Part shown: positions 32,918 to 40,147 of the stretch, in pieces
Position numbering within the stretch: the stretch's first letter is position 1
Layout of the letters: every line of letters begins with the position of its first letter
Source of the DNA: an uncultured Akkermansia sp.
Lineage (GTDB): Bacteria > Verrucomicrobiota > Verrucomicrobiia > Verrucomicrobiales > Akkermansiaceae
Reading direction: 5' to 3'
DNA: 48,849 nucleotides
NCBI GenBank assembly: GCA_905200945.1
Contig: CAJKMG010000020.1
Span: 1-48,849, forward strand
Program-made: the position numbers and the translations under genes
Notes under the pieces: generated by a model
What the model saw: only the letters and a program-made list of their open reading frames with translations
What the model was told of the DNA's origin: nothing
The model's database searches: none

Positions 32918-34558
32918 TTACTCCGCAGGTGCGGGAACTGGTGTGTCCTCCGCATCTTCTGGTCCGTACGCTTCCACTTCCGTCAACGCCAGGGGCTGGG
33001 AGGGATTTGCGGATTCCACGCGCAAGGCGCGCGCCTTGACTGGAGCGTCCAGTTTCCAGGAAGTGACGTTGGTGGATTTTTCCGAAGGAGTGGTGCTGAA
33101 GGTTTTTTCCGCCAGCACGTTTTTGTCATTGCCGTAGAGGATTACCTTGAATTTTTCCATGGCGCCCAGCAGCGTCAGGTTGGCCGGCGTGTAAATGACT
33201 ACCTTTTCTATGGTGCGGTTGGTCTCCCTGCCGAAGTCAATGCCGAACCAGGCGGTTTTCCCTTCAACCACGCCTGTGGCGCTGATTGAAACGTCGGAAA
33301 TCCTGGAGCTGGTATTGCCGTCAACGGCCTTTTCCGGACCGTAAGCTCCCAGCATGTTGCGGTTGGAACTCTGGCGAACCTTGACGCCGGGCTGAAGGCT
33401 CCAATTGATTTTGCCGGGTTCTGCGGAAACTTTGGGAACTGCCGGCGCCTGCGCCGGACGCGCGGCCGGGCCAGGTGAAGGATTGACCGGAGCGGCGTGT
33501 TTCGCGGCGGCCGGGGCGTGGCGGTGCGCTTCCCTGTTCGCCTGTCTTGCCGCTTCCGCTTTCGCGTTATTTTCCTTCTGCACCTGCTCATTATAATCAT
33601 TGCGCATTTTGACGACATCCTTCTTATACAGGATGCAGGTATAGGTCAGCACAATGCCTATGATCAGGGTCGGAATGAGATAGTAATAGATATTGGACTG
33701 CCCTTTTTGCATGTTCAGGGCCGGAATGGCCGGGGAAGATGGCGGTGGAGGGATGACTGCCGCGTTTCTTCCCGCAGGATGGGCAATGGCTTTATCCAGA
33801 TCCGTGATGAAATCCCCCAGATCCCGGTAGCGTTCCCGGGTATCCGGATTGATGGCGCGGGAGACGACCGAATCCACGGCATCGCTGCATTTGATTAGTG
33901 AGGAGGGCATAGCAAAGCCCGCTTCCATCGGCGTTTTGCGGGTAAGCAGAATGTAGAGCGCCAGCCCCAGTGCGTAAATATCCATGCCCGGCGTGAACGT
34001 GGTTTCCGCTCCGGTGACCCACTCCGGAGAGGCGAAGTCCCCCATGTCCACCGGAGGTTGGGCAGGATAAATATTGATGGGCAGCAGCAGGGCGTCTCCG
34101 CCGTCTTCGCGCAGGCAAATCAGCTTGGGCGTGATGCCCCCGTGAAAAATGTTTTTCCGGTGCAGCGTCAGCAGTCCTTCCGCCATGTTGCGCACCAGGT
34201 TGAGCGCCGCCTGGGGAGATATTTGGGGAAGGGTTTCCATATCCGCCATCCGCGGATAGGGGGGGTGTTCGGAGATGATGAAAGTAAACGGCCCTGCCTG
34301 TCCTACTTCATAAACGCGCAGGAGCCCCTGGTGGGATTGTTCCACGATGGTGAGGGAGCGGACGATGAATTCAGGATCCCAGCCGAAGATGCCGGCTTCT
34401 TCCGTGGGAACCACCCGCAGCATGACGGGAGCAAAGTTGGATTTCAGGGTAGCTGTGAAAATTTGCTGGGGGCCTTTGGCTCCGACAAGCTGAATATTTT
34501 CCAATTGGGGAAAGAGAGAGGAAATCTGGTCCATGGGAAAAGAATCGTCGGCAGGCAT
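32918..34558 (-). CDS. Membrane pseudokinase with C-terminal F5/8-type C (discoidin) domain
   Basis: A 546-residue protein of unusual architecture. Residues about 20-260 have the fold layout of a Ser/Thr protein kinase, but the catalytic residues are missing: the VAIK lysine is Arg (R48 in VMLRVV), the HRDxKxxN loop reads FHGGITPKLICL (Asp, Lys and Asn all replaced), and no DFG is visible. The later structural motifs remain (ASPEW at 176-180, DIYALGLALYILLTRKTPM at 193-211). A TM segment lies at 290-311. A Lys/Ala/Pro-rich linker (320-385) leads to a jelly-roll domain of the F5/8C type (about 390-535: SSNRNMLGAYGPEKAVDGN ... VEAYGPEDA). Likely orientation: pseudokinase inside, discoidin domain outside. 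The role is unknown; a ligand-binding receptor scaffold is inferred. Confidence 0.85.
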   Translation of the reverse strand: MPADDSFPMDQISSLFPQLENIQLVGAKGPQQIFTATLKSNFAPVMLRVVPTEEAGIFGWDPEFIVRSLTIVEQSHQGLLRVYEVGQAGPFTFIISEHPPYPRMADMETLPQISPQAALNLVRNMAEGLLTLHRKNIFHGGITPKLICLREDGGDALLLPINIYPAQPPVDMGDFASPEWVTGAETTFTPGMDIYALGLALYILLTRKTPMEAGFAMPSSLIKCSDAVDSVVSRAINPDTRERYRDLGDFITDLDKAIAHPAGRNAAVIPPPPSSPAIPALNMQKGQSNIYYYLIPTLIIGIVLTYTCILYKKDVVKMRNDYNEQVQKENNAKAEAARQANREAHRHAPAAAKHAAPVNPSPGPAARPAQAPAVPKVSAEPGKINWSLQPGVKVRQSSNRNMLGAYGPEKAVDGNTSSRISDVSISATGVVEGKTAWFGIDFGRETNRTIEKVVIYTPANLTLLGAMEKFKVILYGNDKNVLAEKTFSTTPSEKSTNVTSWKLDAPVKARALRVESANPSQPLALTEVEAYGPEDAEDTPVPAPAE

Positions 34559-34717
34559 GGAGAAAGGGAGGTGGAATAGTATTGGTTCCTACTCTACCTT
34601 AAATTCCCCTCCGGAAGCAACTCTATAAGCGGGCATATTTTTGCAGTGGGACGCCCTGATGCCGGACGGACGCCAGCCATGTCCGGACGCGGCATTCCCT
34701 TTTCCACGCCCGGCCAG

Positions 34718-35097
34718 TTAAATCAGGGTAGCCAGGAACAGGAGGGCTGAACAGGAGGCCGTGATGAGCAGGAAAAATTCCAGTTGTTTCAACCGGCGCG
34801 GCGGCATGTTGCCGCGGACGGCCACGGCGAGGTAAAAATCCTGTTCGTTCCAGCTTTTCCGGCAGCGGCAGAGAAGACGGATGAACGAGGACGCCCCCGC
34901 CGTTAACGTCAGGACATACAGGGAACCCTGAAACAGAGCCGTTATGGGTTGGCCATTTGACTGGAAAATCGCTGCTGCTGTCAGCAGGGGCAGCAGAAGG
35001 ATGAAGCGGGGATTTTCGCGGGGAGTTGATATTTTTTGCCTGTTTCCCGGGTCTTCTTTTTATTCAGGAAACGTTCTTCCTTGTTTGTCTTAGACAT
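34718..35097 (-). pseudogene. Small two-TM membrane protein, frameshifted at an A6 tract
   Basis: A start at 35097 opens MSKTNKEERFLNKKKTRETG and KK, a strongly basic cytoplasmic head, then runs into a stop after about 20 further out-of-frame residues. The next frame carries on with STPRENPRFILLLPLLTAAA (a TM segment), then ALFQGSLYVLTLTAGASSF, a basic loop with CRCRKSWNEQDFYLA, and a second TM segment EFFLLITASCSALLFLATLI to a stop at 34718-34720. The switch is at the T6 run 35032-35037 (A6 on the coding strand): seven A would restore one protein of about 127 residues. No named family was recognised. The other bases of 34559-35173 hold nothing else supported. Confidence 0.62.
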
Positions 35098-35173
35098 TAT
35101 CTCTCCGACTATGATGGATGACAGGAGCGAGGAGAGGAAGTCTTGCATGGACAAGGGAATTCGATTTCCTGCA

Positions 35174-36907
35174 TCAGGGCCTTTTCAGAATGATGGGAGG
35201 CGAGGGGTTGGTTTGCCATACCGGGGTAGCGGCCCGTGCGTCCGCTTCTTCCAGCGTTTTGCGGCCTTTGACCTTGACCAGGTGTTCCCGGAGGATGCGC
35301 CGCAGTTCCACGGCGGAGGCCGGGTCATCCTGCACGCTGTGCCCGGACGGAACGATTTTTTCACTGGCGCTCCAGTCCAGGTGGGATGAGTGGTACTTGA
35401 CCACTCCGTCGGAGGAATTGGGCGTGTCGTTCCTGCCCCTGTCTCCAATGATGGAATGAACGGGAACATTTGGGGAGCCGCGCAGCTCCGACATGTATTT
35501 GACCAGGGATGAATTCGGGGAAAGCTGGCGGATGCTGGTCAGCTCGTCCTTCAGTTGCAGGGGGTTGAGTAGGAACATGCCGCGGCTGAGAGTGGCGATG
35601 CGGGTGACTTCTTCCAGCATGTCCGAGGGGAGGTCGATCAGGCGCTGGCCCAGTCTTCCTATCCAGTTGTCCGCGAAAGTGGAACCGCGGTGCGGGGTGG
35701 CCATGTACACGATGCGCGTGACTCCCTGGGGCGGGGAAAAGATGAAATTATTCTGGAGCCGTTCAAGCGTTTGTTCATCATAATGGAGGGGGGCCATCCC
35801 TTTCTTCCAGTTTTCCAGCGTCATTCCCTCAAACGTTTCCGGAGAAAGCTCAAATACTCCCTTCATCAGCGTCCAGGGTTTGGTGGAGTTATTGAAGCGG
35901 GTGATGAGGCCGCCCATGGAGTGTCCCACCATGACGATGTTGTTCATTTCCCTGGATGTTCCGCGGGGATTGTATTCCTGCATGAGCTCCTTCAGGGCCT
36001 GCCGCTGCCTGCTGGCCGGAATGGTCCAGGCCAGCCCGGACGGATAGCCGAAGAACCAGAATTGGTAGTTTTCCCGGATGACCGGATCCACCAGGAGACG
36101 GTTGGTCAGGTTGGCGAAGGTGGCGGGGCCGGACATCAGGCCGTGGGTGAAAACCACGGGTATTTTCCGGGGGTCATAGGGTTCGGAAAAATAAAGCCCC
36201 ATCGTATTGATGGCCTTTTTCGGGCGGAATGCCCCCAGCAGTTCCGTTCCATCTGCGTCGGAAAGCTTCCAGAACAGGGCGATAGGGACGGAAAAATTGG
36301 CCGCCAGCGGCTGCCGCACCTTGTTTTTGCCAATGAAAATATGTTCATTCATCAGGCGCGGAATGGTGCGGAGGGTAGGTTTGCCGTCCACCATGCGGTC
36401 AAAGTCCAGAATGGCTGTCAGCGTGTGCACGTTGCCGTTGTCCTTAAGCACGTTGGCATGTGGGAGGGAACCTCCCCGGGGCGCCAGCCCCGCCAGCGGT
36501 ATGCCCATTCCCTCCACGGTTACGCTTTCCCGCAGGCGGAAGGTGGGGTCCACTTCATCGGACATGAAAATGGCCTCATAGAACCACGGATTGCTGTCTC
36601 TGGCGTAGGAGGATTTTTCAATGACGAAGGGAAGGCTCAGGCGCTTCGCCTCATTCATGCCCCCTTTGCGTTTGGCTTCCTTCAAGTGGGAGGCCAGCTC
36701 CCGAATGCACGCGTTATATTTTTTCCGGGCTTCCGGCCATTCCCGGCTGCGTTGGGGAGAGGAAAGAATGAGCCATGCGGCATGGGCTTCCCGGATGGCT
36801 GCGGCGTCATCCTGGTAATGGGCGTACTCCATTTCCTGCCGCTGGTGCAGGGAACAGCCGGAAAGGCCTATGGCCAGTCCTAAAAGAAGGATGGAAACCG
36901 TTTTCAT
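35174..36907 (-). CDS. Alpha/beta hydrolase lipoprotein
   Basis: A 577-residue exported esterase/lipase-like protein. A lipoprotein signal ends in the lipobox LSGC with Cys at residue 18. The first half (about 20-260) is a lineage-specific domain with many short strands. The hydrolase core runs from about 265: VVFTHGLMSGPATFANL (oxyanion region), then the nucleophile elbow VMVGHSMGGLIT with S330, and later IVYMATPHRGSTFAD, typical of lipase-like or PGAP1-like hydrolases. The His is probably that of VPSGHSVQDDP near the end. The substrate is unknown. It lies 37 bases downstream of sufS on the same strand, so it may be the last gene of that run. Confidence 0.82.
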   Translation of the reverse strand: MKTVSILLLGLAIGLSGCSLHQRQEMEYAHYQDDAAAIREAHAAWLILSSPQRSREWPEARKKYNACIRELASHLKEAKRKGGMNEAKRLSLPFVIEKSSYARDSNPWFYEAIFMSDEVDPTFRLRESVTVEGMGIPLAGLAPRGGSLPHANVLKDNGNVHTLTAILDFDRMVDGKPTLRTIPRLMNEHIFIGKNKVRQPLAANFSVPIALFWKLSDADGTELLGAFRPKKAINTMGLYFSEPYDPRKIPVVFTHGLMSGPATFANLTNRLLVDPVIRENYQFWFFGYPSGLAWTIPASRQRQALKELMQEYNPRGTSREMNNIVMVGHSMGGLITRFNNSTKPWTLMKGVFELSPETFEGMTLENWKKGMAPLHYDEQTLERLQNNFIFSPPQGVTRIVYMATPHRGSTFADNWIGRLGQRLIDLPSDMLEEVTRIATLSRGMFLLNPLQLKDELTSIRQLSPNSSLVKYMSELRGSPNVPVHSIIGDRGRNDTPNSSDGVVKYHSSHLDWSASEKIVPSGHSVQDDPASAVELRRILREHLVKVKGRKTLEEADARAATPVWQTNPSPPIILKRP

Positions 36908-36944
36908 GATGAGCGGTGTAAATAAAAAGGGAAGGGAGGGTGGT

Positions 36945-38171
36945 TCAGGAGAGCATGTCCAGCGCCCGGTTCATGGATTTGAGGAAGGTCTGCACTTCCT
37001 CTTCCGTATTGTACAGGGCAAAGGAGGCGCGGGTTGTCCCGGTGGTGCCCAGGGCGCACATGAGCGGCTGGCAGCAATGGTGCCCGGTTCTTACGGCAAT
37101 CCCCATCTGATCCAGCAGCGTACCCAGGTCATAGTGGTGGATGCCCTTCGCCAGAACGGAGACCACGGCGCTGTGCGGCACGTTCGGCGCCAGTACGGTC
37201 AGGCGCTGCATGGCTTTCAGGCCTTCCACCGCCATATCCGTCAGTTTCTGTTCATGGGCGGCGATGTTGTCCAGGCCCAGTCCGGAGACGTAGCGGATGG
37301 CGGCCGCCAGACCCACAGCCCCGCCTATGTTGGGCGTTCCCGCTTCATATTTGAAAGGAATGTCGTTGTAAATGGTTTTTTCAAAGGTGACTTCCTTGAT
37401 CATCTCCCCGCCGCCCATCCACGGCGGCAGTTTTTCCAGCAGCTCCCTTTTCCCCCACAGCGCGCCGATGCCGGTGGGCGCGTACAGCTTGTGGCCGGAA
37501 AAGGCATACAGGTCGCAGCCCAGTTCCTGAACATCCACATTCATATGGGAGACAGCCTGGGCCCCGTCAATCAGCACGATGGTTTCCTGCCTGTTCGCTT
37601 TGGCGAGCGCGGTCATTTCCCGCACGGGATTGACTGTCCCCAGCGTGTTGGAGACGTGTCCCACGGCTACGATGCGGGTGCGTGGGGAAAGCATGTTCCG
37701 GTAAGCTTCCATGTCCAGGGTCTGGCCCGGCGTCAGGGGAACCGCTTTCAGGACGGCGCCCGTGCGTTCGCACAGCATTTGCCAGGGAACGATGTTGGAA
37801 TGGTGTTCGGAAGCGGTAACAATGACTTCGTCTCCCGGTTTGACCATGCCGGACCCGGCGATGGTATCCGCCGCCAGGTTGATGCCCATCGTGCAGCCGG
37901 AGGTGAACAGGACTTCCGCCGTTTCCGGCGCGTTGATAAACCGCGCCACCGTTTCCCGCGATTCTTCATGCGCTTCCGTCGCGAGCTGGCTCAGGTAGTG
38001 GGAACCGCGGTGCACATTGGCGTTTTCCGTATCGTAGTAATGGCGGATGGCGTCCAGTACGGCCAGGGGCTTTTGCGTGGTGGCCGCATTGTCCAGGTAA
38101 ATGAGAGGCTTGCCGTGCACGCTGGTTTCCAGAATGGGGAACTGCGGACGGATGGTTGCTGTGTCAAGCAT
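36945..38171 (-). CDS. sufS: Cysteine desulfurase, SufS type
   Basis: A 408-residue PLP enzyme that removes sulfur from cysteine as a persulfide for Fe-S cluster assembly. The PLP lysine is K228 in SGHKLYAPTGIG. The persulfide Cys is C366 in RTGHHCCQPLM, matching the SufS (group II) consensus RTGHHC. NAATTQKP near the N-terminus, SEHHSNIVPWQ and DGAQAVSHMNVDVQ are further family marks. sufBCD are not adjacent. A rhodanese-like protein begins 3 bases upstream in the same operon, which fits sulfur handling. Confidence 0.95.
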   Translation of the reverse strand: MLDTATIRPQFPILETSVHGKPLIYLDNAATTQKPLAVLDAIRHYYDTENANVHRGSHYLSQLATEAHEESRETVARFINAPETAEVLFTSGCTMGINLAADTIAGSGMVKPGDEVIVTASEHHSNIVPWQMLCERTGAVLKAVPLTPGQTLDMEAYRNMLSPRTRIVAVGHVSNTLGTVNPVREMTALAKANRQETIVLIDGAQAVSHMNVDVQELGCDLYAFSGHKLYAPTGIGALWGKRELLEKLPPWMGGGEMIKEVTFEKTIYNDIPFKYEAGTPNIGGAVGLAAAIRYVSGLGLDNIAAHEQKLTDMAVEGLKAMQRLTVLAPNVPHSAVVSVLAKGIHHYDLGTLLDQMGIAVRTGHHCCQPLMCALGTTGTTRASFALYNTEEEVQTFLKSMNRALDMLS

Positions 38172-38173
38172 GG

Positions 38174-38656
38174 CTATGGTACGAGTGAGGGTTCTTTGCG
38201 CAATTCATCCCAGCCCCCTTCCAGAATGAAAATGGGCGCTCGGATGCCGTATTCCGGCTTTTTCAGTTCATTGGCCACGGCCGCGCTGGAGGTGCAGTCC
38301 CTGCTGCAAAAGATGACGATGCAGAATCCCCTGTCCTCTGCCGTCATCAGGGCTTCCATGGCATTCGCCAGGAGTTCCTGGTAATTGGCATCCGCCGGGC
38401 GGATAGGGTAAACGGGAGCCTGTGTGACGGTATGGCGTTCAAAGTCGTCCTGTTTTCTGGCGTCTATCCAGAGGATTTTCCCCGGCCATTCCTTTAATAC
38501 CTGGGAGAGGCACACGTGCCCTTCCTCCAGAGTTTCCGGATTGCAGGGCGGCGTGCGGAACGGCTGGATGACGCGCAGATCCAGCGCGGCGACGCCTACG
38601 GCCAGCAGAAATACGGCCAGCAGGAGTTTCAGAGCGGAGGAAAAGGCGTCTCTCAT
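38174..38656 (-). CDS. Membrane-anchored rhodanese-like protein
   Basis: A 160-residue protein with an N-terminal TM anchor (about 9-27) and a rhodanese fold facing the periplasm or cytoplasm. The core shows KILWIDARKQDDFERHT, then the active-site region VIFCSRDCTSSAAVANELK (Cys of CSRDCT as the putative persulfide Cys; the loop has an extra Cys), and IFILEGGWDELRK at the end. Family members carry sulfane sulfur. It ends 2 bases before sufS starts, so the two are translationally coupled and likely functionally linked. Confidence 0.82.
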   Translation of the reverse strand: MRDAFSSALKLLLAVFLLAVGVAALDLRVIQPFRTPPCNPETLEEGHVCLSQVLKEWPGKILWIDARKQDDFERHTVTQAPVYPIRPADANYQELLANAMEALMTAEDRGFCIVIFCSRDCTSSAAVANELKKPEYGIRAPIFILEGGWDELRKEPSLVP

Positions 38657-38673
38657 GGAAGGAAGGGCGGATG

Positions 38674-39336
38674 TCAGTTTTCCTTGATGGCCAGGAACCC
38701 CATTTGGCGTTTGTAGCGCGGCACGGCGGAATCCGTGCGCACCCAGATGGTGTTGAAGGCCGGCTTGGCCGTGGATTTGGGAGTGACGATGATTTTATAT
38801 TCCCTGCCTTTTTTCACGGTCACAGGCTCGTAGTCAAAGGCGTCTCCCGTCAAATCCACCGTGGTCAGGTTGACGGGCAGTTCTTTGGAGATGGTGATTT
38901 TTATGGTTTTGGGCGCGGCGGCCTCTCCTCTGGCCCATTCCAGCTTGCGGGGTTCCATCCGGATGATGTCCGGGATCTGCGCGCGTATGACCAGCTTGTA
39001 GGCGGAGCCGTTGGCGTACACCGTCATGTCCTTGTCCACGGTGCCGGAAAAGTTGCCGGTTTTCATTACGGCGCTGATGACGCCGGATTCCCCCGGGGCA
39101 TACGTCAGCTTGTTATCCTTCGCTCCGGCGGTGGTGCAGTCGCAGGAAACGTGGATTTTACTGATGGTGACCGGGGTGCCGGAAGTGTTGGTGAAGGAGA
39201 AGGATGCCGTGATGCTGTCCTGGTCCGGAGCCACCTTTACCGGAACCACCGTTTCCTTGAAGGACAATTCATTTTTGCCGGAGGCGAGGCTCCCGCACAA
39301 AAGCAGTCCTGACAGAATAACGAGCCGGGTGGTCAT
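38674..39336 (-). CDS. DUF1573 domain exported protein
   Basis: A 220-residue protein with a signal peptide (MTTRLVILSGLLLCGSLASG) and an immunoglobulin-like beta domain of the DUF1573 type: ASFSFTNTSGTPVTISKIHV followed by SCDCTTAG and then YAPGESGVISAVM. A second beta domain follows (about 115-220). The family is common in Bacteroidota and PVC bacteria and has no established function. The conserved SCDCT pair may be a disulfide or a metal site. It lies between lspA (7 bases) and the rhodanese gene (17 bases). Confidence 0.85.
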   Translation of the reverse strand: MTTRLVILSGLLLCGSLASGKNELSFKETVVPVKVAPDQDSITASFSFTNTSGTPVTISKIHVSCDCTTAGAKDNKLTYAPGESGVISAVMKTGNFSGTVDKDMTVYANGSAYKLVIRAQIPDIIRMEPRKLEWARGEAAAPKTIKITISKELPVNLTTVDLTGDAFDYEPVTVKKGREYKIIVTPKSTAKPAFNTIWVRTDSAVPRYKRQMGFLAIKEN

Positions 39337-39343
39337 GGGCGTT

Positions 39344-40117
39344 TCAGGATGTTTTTTCTTCTTTATTCCTGGCGGAGAAAATGCTGGCGATGAAGAAAAT
39401 AATTGCCGCTACGAAGATGCAGGAGTCCGCCACATTGAAGGCGGGCCAGCGGTAGTTGAAGAGGGGGATGGTGACGTCAATGAAGTCCACCACGTAACCG
39501 TTCATCAGCTTGGTGAAGAAACCGTGCTGCTGCTCATACGGAATCAGGAAGCCCTGAATCAGGCGGTCCGTCAGGTTGCCGGCTACGCCCGCCAGCAGCA
39601 GGACATAGGCCAGCTTGAGCCATGCCGTGTGGAAGAAGTTTTTCCGGTAAAGCACGACCAGGACCACGATGGCGAGCACGGGAACTGCCAGAAAAAGATA
39701 GCTGGACCAGACGGTGCCGTTCCCCAGCCCGAAAGCAACGCCCGTGTTGTGCACGCGGGTAATGTTCATGGTTCCGTCCAGGAAGGAAATGGGTTCCAGT
39801 TCCCTCAGTTTGTTCAGGGCGTCCACCGTGTTTGGATTCAGGTCCGGGAGCCGCGCCAGTTCCGCCTCCGGCATGCGTCCGTTCGTGGCGAAGTCCAGCG
39901 TGCCGTCCGCATTGATGTGCTGGAAGCCCGGAAAGTCCGGCAGATAGGCGTACTTATGGAGCTTTTCGTTCAGGTAGTTCAGCGGGAAGCGGCGGATAAT
40001 CCACAGCTTGCTGGCCTGGTCCAGCGCATACAGCCCTGCGCCCAGCAAGCTCCACCAGAGCCAGCCGGGGGGCGTCTTTTTATGGGGGGCGGGTTCTTTT
40101 TCCGTCTGGGGGTCCAT
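39344..40117 (-). CDS. lspA: Signal peptidase II (lipoprotein signal peptidase) with insert
   Basis: The membrane Asp protease that cleaves lipoprotein signal peptides after lipidation. The catalytic pair is D184 in NLTDRL and D231 in FNVADSC. VHNTGVAFGLGNG and the membrane segments follow family order. At 257 residues it is about 90 longer than usual: a soluble stretch of roughly 65 residues (about 50-115) is inserted between TM1 (LDQASKLWIIRRFPLNYL) and the NTGVAFG strand, and there is an extended polar N-terminus. It lies 30 bases downstream of ileS, the classic ileS-lspA pair. The window's lipoproteins (adaptor, hydrolase, M28 peptidase) would be its substrates. Confidence 0.94.
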   Translation of the reverse strand: MDPQTEKEPAPHKKTPPGWLWWSLLGAGLYALDQASKLWIIRRFPLNYLNEKLHKYAYLPDFPGFQHINADGTLDFATNGRMPEAELARLPDLNPNTVDALNKLRELEPISFLDGTMNITRVHNTGVAFGLGNGTVWSSYLFLAVPVLAIVVLVVLYRKNFFHTAWLKLAYVLLLAGVAGNLTDRLIQGFLIPYEQQHGFFTKLMNGYVVDFIDVTIPLFNYRWPAFNVADSCIFVAAIIFFIASIFSARNKEEKTS

Positions 40118-40147
40118 ATAAAGGTCGGGAAATGGAGTGGATGCGGT

